Below are positions 35,480 to 45,722 of a DNA stretch of 64,000 nucleotides, one piece after another. Numbering within the stretch: position 1 is the stretch's first letter; the number at the start of each line of letters is the position of its first letter. Both the position numbers and the translations under genes were made by a program. The notes under the pieces were generated by a model that was not told where the DNA came from, made no database searches, and saw only the letters and a program-made list of their open reading frames with translations. Source of the DNA: Branchiostoma floridae (taxonomy: Eukaryota; Chordata; Leptocardii; Amphioxiformes; Branchiostomatidae); the NCBI RefSeq assembly GCF_000003815.2, contig NC_049985.1:16321604-16385603 (forward strand), read 5' to 3'.

Positions 35480-35557
35480 ATCGTGATCCAAGATGGCTGC
35501 CTCCTGTGACTAAGAAACCGAGCTCTTCTGCAAAGTTACCTTGTTTACTGGTCAAAG
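35480..35557 (+). promoter_or_regulatory. AMDHD2: AMDHD2 5' noncoding exon with YY1-like start and short uORF
   Basis: Contains ccaagatggctgcc, a YY1-type motif common at animal promoters, and a six-codon upstream ORF (35493-35513). It ends at a strong donor (caaag then gtgagt at 35558). The next acceptor on this strand is at 36515. The transcription start was not determined. Confidence 0.55.
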
Positions 35558-36533
35558 GTGAGTTAATAGCTAACTTATCGATCGATAAAGTCTAAGGCAC
35601 TAGATTTACAGCCGGATCCTTGAGTTGACACGTACGGGACGTGGCACAGAAACAGCCGTTTGTCGGTAGCTTCTAACCCGCTCAAGTTTATCAAACTCGT
35701 GACCGTCATATGTCGACTGTGAATCAGCTGTTGATAAAAACATGTCACGACAGAAATCTTCTGCTTCCTTAAAACGGAAATGTCAAGACGACAGGGGGAA
35801 AGTCGTGAGAGGTAAAGGACCATGGAGTGCCGCGGTAGGTGTGGGATCGTGTTTTGAGTGTTGTTTATGGAATTGAAGCTGCATTATTTCTATTACGATT
35901 TCCTCCACAAAAACAAGTTAACGTTACCTTCATGAAAAATCATGATTATCTTTACAGCATGGATGTTGAATTTATAAACTCAGCAGTGTACTACTACACT
36001 CCAAGCCACCAAATTAGATATCTGACTACACAGAGAACACCATTATTTTATTTTGATAAATTATGGTAATAAAAGCCTCTGTGAGTTTTTAAAAAATTGT
36101 CTAATTTCTAAATGGTTTGCATTTTTGTCTTGGATTTTTTTTATCCCAATTTAGTCAGGCCCCTTGGTACACGAAGCAGGTAAGTCATCCAACAGAATTA
36201 CTTTAGAGGTGAGGCATTAGCTGTAAATGATGAATTGTTTTATTGAAAAAAAAATTACTCTCAAAATCCAACAATGGTAGCCAGCTGGCTTACTGATGTC
36301 ATACTTAACATCATATTAAAATCAATGTACAAGTTACCAACATTCTCAACTGTACGTACACAGGTATTAATGTGTGTCACAGATTGTAGATATTGGACTG
36401 TTCTTTTTACTTATTGTTAAAATACAACACCGGTTTTGAATCAGAACCAGATGTTAGCTAAACTTAAGACGCGATGTACATTTGAAAAAAACAACTACTT
36501 GTGATTGTTTTACAGGTGTATGGGTACTTGGAG

Positions 36534-39500
36534 ATGCCTTCCAACAAGTCCTCCTCAACCATCTACCAGTTCTACAACTGCCGCATTCTCAAGGATGGGA
36601 AACTTCAAAGGTACAAAATTCAATACAAATTCTACTCCTACATTGTATTGGACGGACATTCATACTTGCACCAGGTCAACAAAATATGATTTAGGTATAG
36701 ATGTAAATGAGCCCATTATAGATACAATTCAGACATTACAACCTTATGAGTTACAACATAGATAGATCCGATAGCAACCACATCTGTCAAAACGTAGAAC
36801 TGCAAAATAAAAGCATAAAGCCAAATATTTGACAGACATGCAATGATTCTCGCAAGCAGCTAATAGCTATGCAGTCATAGGTTAGATTGCTAATTGTGAT
36901 AGACATTCAGGATTGGTTTATTCTCAATTACTATTCATTTGGTAATCCTCAAGTCTTCAATATTTCCAGATATGTTGTTTTCATCAGTAGTGCAGAATAA
37001 GGAGTAGGAAGATGAAGATGAAGATGAAAGTGTCAGTTCAGTTGTAACTTTAAGTATGACTCCGACATAATACCTTAAAAATTCAACTAGTCTTCCATCA
37101 TCATTATCCTTGTGGTAGTCCTCAATATATTTTAGATATTGATACAGATGTTTCATGTATCGTTTTTGATATTTCAGGGAAGACTTATGGATAAGAGATG
37201 GGAAGATCCTCAACCCAGAGAAGCTGTTCTTTGATGAGAAGGGGTATGCAGATGTGCGGATTGACTGTAAAAATCTCCTCATCGCCCCAGGATACATTGA
37301 TGTACAGATCAATGGTAATCATTTTCTAATTGTCTTATTTGATATCTATATGTATTTATTTGCTTTTGTTTTGTTATGGTGCATAATGCATATGATATAC
37401 TGGTTTATTATAGACAATACACAAGTGTCTCAGACAACTGGATTTTTGTTAACAGTCAGATATTATTCAAATATAACTACGTTTGTACTAGTATACATGT
37501 AGCATTGGCTGTCTTTTGTCAGTGACTGATGAAAGATACTTGATGCTATCTAGATGCTAACTAGCTAGTTAGCATCCAGATATAGCATCAAGTACATTGT
37601 ATCTTTATACTATTATTATATAGAGTCCCTGGTAAAAGATACTGGATGCTACACGGAATGTCTGACCGTTTACAAAAATTGATCCAGTTGCATGACTCAT
37701 GAGTAACTTCTGTATTTGGCATCTTGTGACTTGGATGTCTAACCTTCATTGACACATGGTTTATAGTAATTACAAAATGACAATTACCAGAAAGTTTGAT
37801 TCATGTATGTGTTTTGCTCCAGGTGGGTTTGGGGTTGACTTCTCCTCAGACGTGGAGAATTGTGAAGAGGGAATTTCCAAAGTTGCTAAGGGACTGCTGG
37901 CCTATGGCTGTACATCGTTCTGTCCAACTATAGTCACCTCACCTCCTGAGATATATAAACAGGTAAGATAATGTATTACTTGTTCATTTGTGTTTTAGTG
38001 TTTAAGTATAGTAAAAATCCACAGTTATTCATTTAGCAGTACTGTATTGGATGCTGTGGATGCTTTGAACAAAAATGCTTAAAATCGGATTTTATTTTCA
38101 GATCCTCCCAAGGATAAAGTTGAGAGATGGAAGCTCAGAAGGAGCAGGGGTGTTGGGTAAGTTGTGCTAAAATACAATAGCTAGCATTATTTTGCCATGG
38201 CTTTTTTTAATAAAAAAAACATTGCTATATTGATAAAATAATAAAATGAAAAAAAGTCTGTCCATTTTTTATTAGAACATATAGGCATTTCATCAATGTG
38301 CTAAAATCTGTATGTATATCCTAAACATTTATACAAAGGAGAAACATTTGACAAACTATGTACTATACTATGTACATGTAGGAGACATGGAACAGTATTC
38401 ATAACACGAGAAGTAAAATCTCCATATATCGTAGTACATACAGCTCTTCTTGTTCAACAATATCTTTGTTCTTGATAAATTGTTAAAGAAATCAAAAGGC
38501 TGTAAATATCTGGATTTAATGGTTTGACCAAGAACATGGCTTGAGATAGGTGCCTGATACTCATGATGATGTTTTTCTCATGTATGATCTACACAGGAAT
38601 ACATATTGAGGGACCCTTCATCAGTAAAGACAAGAAGGGAGCCCATCCTGAGAGGTACCTTAGGAAGTTCCGGCAGGGCTGGGATGATGTGTTAGACACC
38701 TACAGTACCCTGGAGGGTGTCAGGCTCTTCACCATCGCACCTGAACTGGAGAATTCCTCTGACATCATCAAACAAATGGTCAAAAGGAACATCAGAGTTT
38801 CTGTAGGTAGGTGGTCTGTGTCTGTGGTATACATCACAAGTCAACCTTTCAACATCTGTATTACCAGCTTCTTTGTTTTGCATAAAGCCATGCTGATTCA
38901 TTTGTATGGATGACATCCTCTGGGGACCAAGTGCAAAAGTATGGCAAAAAAAGTTGCCTTCATTATGAAATCTAAATAGTCAGGAAGGTTGAACAAATGA
39001 CTAAACACATATGGTATGGTGTACTGAACATCCTCTTCATCTTCTTTGACTTTGAAGTCACTGACATTGACATTTTATGACATAAGTGACCGTTTTTTGT
39101 TGCAATATACAGCATATTTTGCACCTGCTTTGTACAATTTGCAGTGTGATTGAAACTTTTCTTCAACGGACCAAAATTGACATGCACTCAAATGTCATCC
39201 TTGTAATCAAATCAACACGAGTTTTGTACAGTAAGTACAAGCTGTGTAAGACTTAAGACTTTAAAGTTTGACAGTACAGCACAGCATACCGGTATCCTGT
39301 CTGGCCATTGGTAGAGGTCCCTAGAGTCGGCAACTTCATTGAATGATACTGATGGACAATTTTTGTTGAATTTCGTAAAGCCACAGGTTTCTTGAAAAAA
39401 GTTCTTATTACTTGTTTGCATTGTTCCTGTAGGGCATTCCTCAGCTAACCTGTCGCAGGCGGAAGCAGCTGTGAAAGCAGGTGCCACCTGTATTACCCAC

Positions 39501-42500
39501 CTGTTTAATGCCATGGGACCGGTAAGTATATGTTTAACAGTTGTAGGGGATATACTAGTAGGCAGAAAGATTGCAACATGAGATAAAAACATTACTTATA
39601 CTGGTAGAAATAGTTTCATTTCTTCACGGTTTACCCAATTTCAAAGATGCTTAAAGTCTTAAACAATTAAAGACTATGAAAATGTACATTTGACAAACAT
39701 ACCTAACATATATGTAAGGAAGGCTCTATGAAAAGTGACATACGAAGATTTGACCTGTAATAAATGTATTATTGTCCCCATGTCATTTACATGTGCCAAT
39801 TATTATCATAATGATATGAAGTGGTAAGAAAGACATTTTCTTTCTACATTTTTAGTTGGGAATAATGCCAAGAGAGAAATATTTTGTATTTTTGTTCTCA
39901 TTTATTCATTTACCTATTTACAGCCTGCTAGCCAATTTTCTGTTGCCAAGGGCAATCCCTATAGCTAAGAATACAAAAAGTACAATGGAACATGTGTAAA
40001 AATCATAAACTACTATATCTAAGGTTAGACTCATAGACATTTCTACCCACAGTTCCACCACAGAGACCCAGGGATAGTTGGGCTACTGACCAGCCACAAG
40101 ATTCCCAAAGGAGTGACCCTGTTCTACGGGATGATTGCTGACGGTATCCACACGGACCCTGCTGCCTTAAGGATAGCGTACAGGGCACATCCACAAGGTT
40201 AGCAATAGCCCGCGTACCAACACTACAGGCTTTCAAGAAAGCCATTACCAACTACTATTAGAGCTATTGGTACTCACCGCCTCCCAGATACAGGAAGGCG
40301 GACAGGGATTAGCACCCCTGCCCTTGAGGAGCTAGGCTCCCCATCTCTTACCACTCACACAAACATAAAGCAAAGAAATAAAAAGCGACCACCACTAAAC
40401 CAAAAACCCTTGTCCACGTCTGGAGTCTTCAGCTTTATTGAAGTTGGACGTGCACATGAAGACGATACTTCCTTTAGTAGTGCAAAACTGTCCAAGAAGA
40501 CCACTCGGGGGACTGGTAAAGTCTGGACTGTGTGGATAGGTGGTCACTATAGGAAGAATTCTTAATGCTTGTGTCATTTGGAAATAACACCAAAAAGTCG
40601 TCACATTGGCCAGGTTGGCCTTATGTAGGGTGGTCACTTGCACAGGTTTGACTGCAATCTGTTTTTTATATAAACTCTGTAAGGGTGTGGTTTTATACTG
40701 TAATACATGTATTATGATTAGAACCACAGGAACTTTTAGACAATTGTCTTTCCTTGACTGTACATTTCTATTGGTGGTTAAAGGGATGTAGACATTGGAT
40801 GTATGATTTGTGTTTAGTCAGTTGCTTATTTTAGTAACGTCTTTTATTGTTGAACACATATACCATGTAACGTGTCATCGCATTTCTATAACCCCAACTA
40901 ACCAGTATGATTCCATGCCATGTTGCTTATTCATCTCATTCATCATCATTTTGCATCATTACTAACCAGCATTTCACCATTCACAAGTGTTTGCTGCTTT
41001 TACACACTACATATGCATTGAACCTCTTTTTAATCAACATTTTCATTTCATGTGCCTCTCTGCAATGCCAATGGTGAAAGATCATATTTAACTAACCAGC
41101 TTGCTTTTGTACCATACATACGCACCTACAACTAACCAGTGTCGATCTTAAGGTTCCACATTGTTACAAACATGACAATAGATAGTTTTACATTTGATTT
41201 TGTACTCGTAAGAGAATCCAGAAAGTTTGTCCTGGCCAAATGATTACTTAGTAGATCTAATGACACTTAATGTTCTTTGGAATCATTGTTGTCTTAATAA
41301 TTTTTTCTCATAAGGTATTTATGGATGATTCAATGCAATTCTTGCACACGCTTGCCACAACACTTTGTAGGACTGATGGTCGTCACGGATGCCATCAACG
41401 CCATGGGGTTCCCTATAGGAACGCACAAAATCGGACAGTTAGATGTCGACGTCACCTCCGATGGTCGGGCCTGCATCTCAGGAACCAATACTCTCTGTGG
41501 AAGGTACCATTGTCGACAGGCGGGGGTCTCCCCATTGCATGGAGCACTGGTGTTCAGCTTTGTGGACCACAGAAAACACACCACAGCCACATTTTTCTCC
41601 CTTAAATCTGTTTCAGAAGTCTGACAGCTTTCACATTCTTTCTTGTTGATTGAAGAAAGAAGAACTGAAACTCATAGTTTTTATTCAAGTTCTATTTAAG
41701 ATTACACCCCTTAAATATAATCTGCGTGTACCAGATTTTAAATGATTAAAAGTGTTGATGACACAATAACCTGACCTATATTTGACACCGTCATGCTCCA
41801 TGCTCTAGGGAGACCCTAAGCTGTTTGCGTGCCATCCCTCTCTTTTCTGATGCCTGCACCAAGAGTGAGTGACAGCTGAACATGACAGCCATATGTAGTG
41901 CGGATGTACAACATCACACCAGTACACTGCCGCACATGTAGTTGTACTAACTTCAGTCGCCAGTTCATTTACAAAAGAAAAGCACCAGTTGGAGCAAGAG
42001 AACATGATGATAATTTTCTGCTCTTTCAGTCAGTTGTTTTACAAGAATTCGTCTTCGAATTCTAAAACGTCCCCCTCAGTGTTTTTCTTTTTGGTTAACC
42101 GGTATACAGATATTTCCTGTCCCAAGTCACTAGGAACTAATATGGCATGATGCTCAGCAATTAGCTTTCATTTTGGAGCCAGCATCAGAAAGGTCTGCCT
42201 AGCCCTCCTTCCCTAGTACTGATGGTGATACCATACATATGAACACTACAGGTATTGTGCTGGTCACTGATGCCATCACAGCCATGGGTTTACCGATCGG
42301 CAGCTACAAAGTTGGGCAACAAGAGTTTGAGGTGACGCCCGAGGGCAGGGCCTTTGTTCTGGGGACCAAAACTCTCATTGGAAGGTACAATAGCCACGCC
42401 CTCATGATGTTCAGAGTTCTCTGATGGATCAGAAGTCCATAAAATCTCTGTAAAAAGTAGATGACCAATATCTGATTTTACCTTCCAACAGTTTCTACCT

Positions 42501-43461
42501 CTGAGTCTGTGATAAGCAAACAATTCATACCACATGTAGGACAACCCTTTCCCTTCTCTAATTTGTAAAAAAAGAAGAACTGAAATCTAAATTTAAAGGC
42601 CCCACTAAAATCTCTTTTAATTTCTGCTGCCTGATCTTTGTAGTTTTTGTCCATATGAATTTAGTTTAATGTTTTTTCAATCTTCTTTAATCGTCTTTTA
42701 TACTTAAGAGAATTACTTCAATTAACTCTGATAGAGCTTTGTGAGCCATTACAAACTGTAGGCTTTGCCTTACTTTACAGGTCCATTTGCATGTTAACTT
42801 TCAGTGCTAGTGATTTGTCTGTCTCTGAGAGTCTGTATATGCTATGTCATCTGTCTGTATATGCTATGTTAGACATCCTCAGTGCAAGCTTTAAACTTGA
42901 ATAAAACTAGAAAACTTCTTTCATATATTTTCAGGGAAGTTCCATGTTCAGTAGTGTTCTGCAACATAGCATTTCATTTATTACACAGCTAAATTTGCGC
43001 AAATCCTGGCCTTCATAATCTGCAGTATTTCTAGTACATGTAGTTAGTTCAAAAAAACTCGCATTGCACTGGTTGTGTTCTTTTTAATTAATGATGGAGT
43101 TTTAGAACATTTGTTTGCTTTTGTAACGATTTTCAGTCCTGTGTAACTGATAAAATCTCACCCGTAGTTGTTTGTTTTTTCCTCTTCCAGCATTGTGACA
43201 ATGGACAAGTGTGTCAAACACTTTCTAGAGGCAACAAACTGTTCCATTGAGGAGGCCCTGGAGGCTGGCACGCGCCACCCGGCAGAGATGATGGGTATTG
43301 CAGCTCAGAAAGGGACTCTGGACTACAACTCTGATGCAGATTTTATCCTTCTGGACGATGAGCTGAACGTCCAGGCAACGTACATTGCAGGGGAACTGGT
43401 GTGGGATAAAGTCACAGGGAACCATGATAAACGTGTCATACAGAGGAAGGGTATCAGTTGA
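36534..43461 (+). CDS. AMDHD2: N-acetylglucosamine-6-phosphate deacetylase
   Basis: Hydrolyses GlcNAc-6-phosphate to glucosamine-6-phosphate and acetate in the cytosol, returning amino sugar to the hexosamine pathway. Exons: 36534-36610 (exon from 36516), 37178-37314, 37823-37962, 38102-38156, 38597-38806, 39433-39521, 40053-40197, then either 41371-41503 or 42252-42384, then 43191-43461. With one alternative exon the product is 418 residues (human about 409). Amidohydrolase signatures: [17 protein letters not shown] (about 61), HIEGPF (metal-ligand Glu141), GHSSA (His208), THLFNAM (His229), DGIHTD (His269) and VTDA (catalytic Asp291). Start is the first Met after the acceptor at 36515; [19 protein letters not shown] matches the family start. 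Confidence 0.95.
37640..37755. repeat. Dispersed repeat ending gatgtctaaccttcatt, copy 2
   Basis: Same family as 20480-20590 and 60225-60325, with gtctgaccgtttacaaaa, gatccagttgcatgac, gagtaactt and gatgtctaaccttcattgac. A small palindrome (gatgctatctagatgc) lies just upstream at about 37540-37590. Confidence 0.6.
38936..39215. repeat. Dispersed repeat aaaaaaagttgccttc, copy 1
   Basis: Parallels 60415-60740: aaaaaaagttgccttcnttatgaaatc, then cttcatcttctttga, then gcatatttt with gca, then ggancaaaattgacat, then tcatccntataatcaa, in the same order. Old interspersed element within AMDHD2 intron 5. Confidence 0.6.
40478..40654 (-). repeat. Dispersed repeat acagtcaaacctg, copy 2
   Basis: Reverse-orientation copy of the repeat at 23474-23654, in the AMDHD2 intron before exon 8a. 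Confidence 0.7.
41371..41503 (+). CDS. AMDHD2: AMDHD2 alternative exon 8a
   Basis: 133 nt, with acceptor tttgtag and donor aaggtacc. Encodes [16 protein letters not shown], then [23 protein letters not shown]. It enters in phase 1 and leaves with two bases, exactly like exon 8b. It has the catalytic Asp but departs from the usual family GTKTL as GTNTL. The open frame and intact splice sites argue against decay. Confidence 0.85.
42252..42384 (+). CDS. AMDHD2: AMDHD2 alternative exon 8b
   Basis: 133 nt, with acceptor cactacag and donor aaggtaca. Encodes [16 protein letters not shown], then [23 protein letters not shown]. Same length and phases as exon 8a, 748 bp downstream of it. GQQE and GTKTL are closer to vertebrate AMDHD2, so this is probably the ancestral form. 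Including both exons (266 nt) or neither shifts the frame of the last exon. Confidence 0.9.
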
Positions 43462-45215
43462 TATGAAGCTATATTTTGATCACTCTTCGTTCAATAGATG
43501 ATGTGTCATATTTCCTTGTGTTATATTTTGTTCTATTGACAAATTAGAGGAAACCAGCAAAACTGTGGCCTTAAAATTAGACTAGCATGTAGAACTGCAC
43601 GCATATATCAAATTTTGCTTACAAAGGGTTCAACTCAGTAATAATTCATATGCGCACATGCTTCTTTACTTTCTGTTCCAAAAGAAATATCATATAAAAT
43701 ATATGTTGAGAAAGAAGTTATCGTAGATTCCTCCTAACCCTATTTGACACCATCCTCATATGTAAACTATTGAAATGTATCAAAATAATTAATGGTTGTT
43801 TATGAAGTTAATGGGAAGTAGATTTTGCAGAAAGTATTGCAGGTGCTAAAACATGCTGCTCGGTGTGTTGTATATGTATACATATTCCTTACCAATTGTT
43901 AACAATTCCTCAACCCTCATTTGCCACACTTATTTAGTTTCACCATGGTTATGTGTTGTAAGCATTTCTGTTTGTATGTGTGGAACCAATTTTGTTATTC
44001 ATTGGTGACCAAGTGATAAAGGATATTTGACAGAGGTCTACGTACTTAACCTATAATAATCTATTTAATTCATGCATAGTTCTTGGAGCAAGAATTTTAG
44101 CCTTGGGTGCCAGAGATCAGTATTATATCTGTGAGACAGATGCTATAAATTGCAAATAAATATTGCTAAAGAAACAAACTGACATTCACTGTAGTTGTAT
44201 TTTTGTTGTATTTTGTAACAATATGGGAGAAACAGCACAAAACATCAACATGACACAACCATATAGAACAACCAGGAAAGGTAAATATTCTCAACTCGTA
44301 TGGAAACAAATCTTCCATCTTACTGACAAATACAGAATAGTCACAATTTACGGAAGCTCAAGTTCAAACAATTGGTTTTCAGTTTGGTCTTTTGATGCCA
44401 GAAAACTACCTTCTACAATAGATATGAAGGGAAGTGTTATAATTGGATTTGACATGATTACAGTATACTGCATTTTTCAAACATCTCCCTATTTTGTAAT
44501 CATGTGAGATGGTCTAAACTTTCAATATCAGAATTTTCCTCTTTCAAATGCTACATCAAAATATGTTGGGACAAAATTTCCATCATTTTCATAAAACAAA
44601 ACAAAAAACAAAGTTTTCAAAATTAATATCATATTTGGAACAATATTTGTAACATGTTTTCCATCCATGCAGTTCATATGTGCATTGTACATTTACAAAT
44701 CAAATTGGACTGGGCAAACTATCATAAAAATAAAACATTCTTGATTGTATACATCTATGACTGGTCAAACCTGTAACTGCAATACCTTCACAATGCAATT
44801 CTGTTCATACATGATATACATGATTGTACAGTATTTACAAAGTCACTACAGCATAACCTCCAAGTTGATCATATCTACTACTTATCAAATTGCAGACCGG
44901 TACAAATGTTTGCATATAAACAACCAGAGGTCTAGGCACAAAAGTCATATTAGGGCCTTAAATACTGCCTGCTGCATATACAGTTTAATTCATGTAAAAT
45001 TGTAGCAGAATGTGTGGGTACTAGTATTTATCATACAAATAATAAAACCAACTTTCCAGCCAGTGGTAAATCCAACATGTGACATTTGCCTGGTGCAGGT
45101 ATTTTGTGTAATTTGATTTTAGCCTTGCATTACTAACCCTTAAAATTTTCTAGTACATTTTATATGTTAAATCAGGTATGTCTGATACCAGTAAGCGTGA
45201 ATGGTACATAAAGAC
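43462..45215. other. 3' flanks between convergent AMDHD2 and VMA21
   Basis: No coding exon recognised. The longest open stretch (44163-44507) has no recognisable domain and sits in the likely AMDHD2 3' region, so I do not call it a gene. Confidence 0.5.
44155..44160 (+). terminator. AMDHD2: Candidate AMDHD2 poly(A) signal
   Basis: aataaa about 700 nt after the AMDHD2 stop at 43461, followed by AT-rich sequence. Other signals may be used. Confidence 0.35.
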
Positions 45216-45456
45216 CAGGGTTGGACAAGTCCACTTGCCCGATTGTCCAGGGCAAGTGCATGTCCTATCCCCTTTGTCCGATCGGGCAAGTAAGATTTTT
45301 CCATGAGAGAGATTTTAATATACTTGTTACTTTTCACAGTCATAGCATCGAGCATTGGTCAATGCCCAGACAAATGAAAAGTTAGTTCGGGCAAGTAAAT
45401 TTTTTATACACTTGCCCGATAGGACAAGTGAATTTTAGAAAACTTGTCCAACCCTG
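45216..45456. mobile_element. hAT-like element with gcaagt motifs and 5-bp TSD
   Basis: 241 bp from cagggttggacaagt to acttgtccaaccctg (perfect 15-bp inverted ends), flanked by aagac on both sides. The interior repeats cttgccc and gggcaagt in both orientations. Non-autonomous. Confidence 0.85.
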
Positions 45457-45477
45457 AAGACATCACTTTTCATTCAC

Positions 45478-45483
45478 TTTATT
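45478..45483 (-). terminator. VMA21: Candidate VMA21 poly(A) signal
   Basis: AATAAA on the minus strand about 100 nt downstream of the distal VMA21 stop (45580), a normal spacing for a short 3' UTR. Confidence 0.5.
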
Positions 45484-45579
45484 TCAAATTGACAAAACTT
45501 TTGTCTAGATAGAAATGTATCCTTTTCCCCAAAGACTTGAAAAATGCCTTGATAATCATCCTTGCTGATATGGTGTACA

Positions 45580-45722
45580 CTAGTCCTGTTTGAGTGGGAA
45601 TCCAGCCTTTGGTTTTTCCCTGAAGGCCACCACCACAAACATGATCAGGATGATGTGAACAACCACCACAGCAGTAATGGCACCGTAGAAGTATGCATCA
45701 TTCTCCTCCATAGATAGCATCC
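45580..45722 (-). CDS. VMA21: VMA21 alternative last exon B (LKQD ending)
   Basis: Acceptor cccaccag, phase 1, the same as exon A. Encodes MLSMEENDAYFYGAITAVVV and then the second membrane helix (VHIILIMFVVVAF). The tail KPKAGFPLKQD ends with TAG. YFYGAI and the KQD ending are closest to vertebrate VMA21, which also ends KQD. It lacks the di-lysine of exon A. Confidence 0.9.

Noticed and set aside
44163-44507. 114-codon plus-strand ORF
   Set aside because: AT-rich, no domain, lies in the AMDHD2 3' region; chance ORF length for this composition.
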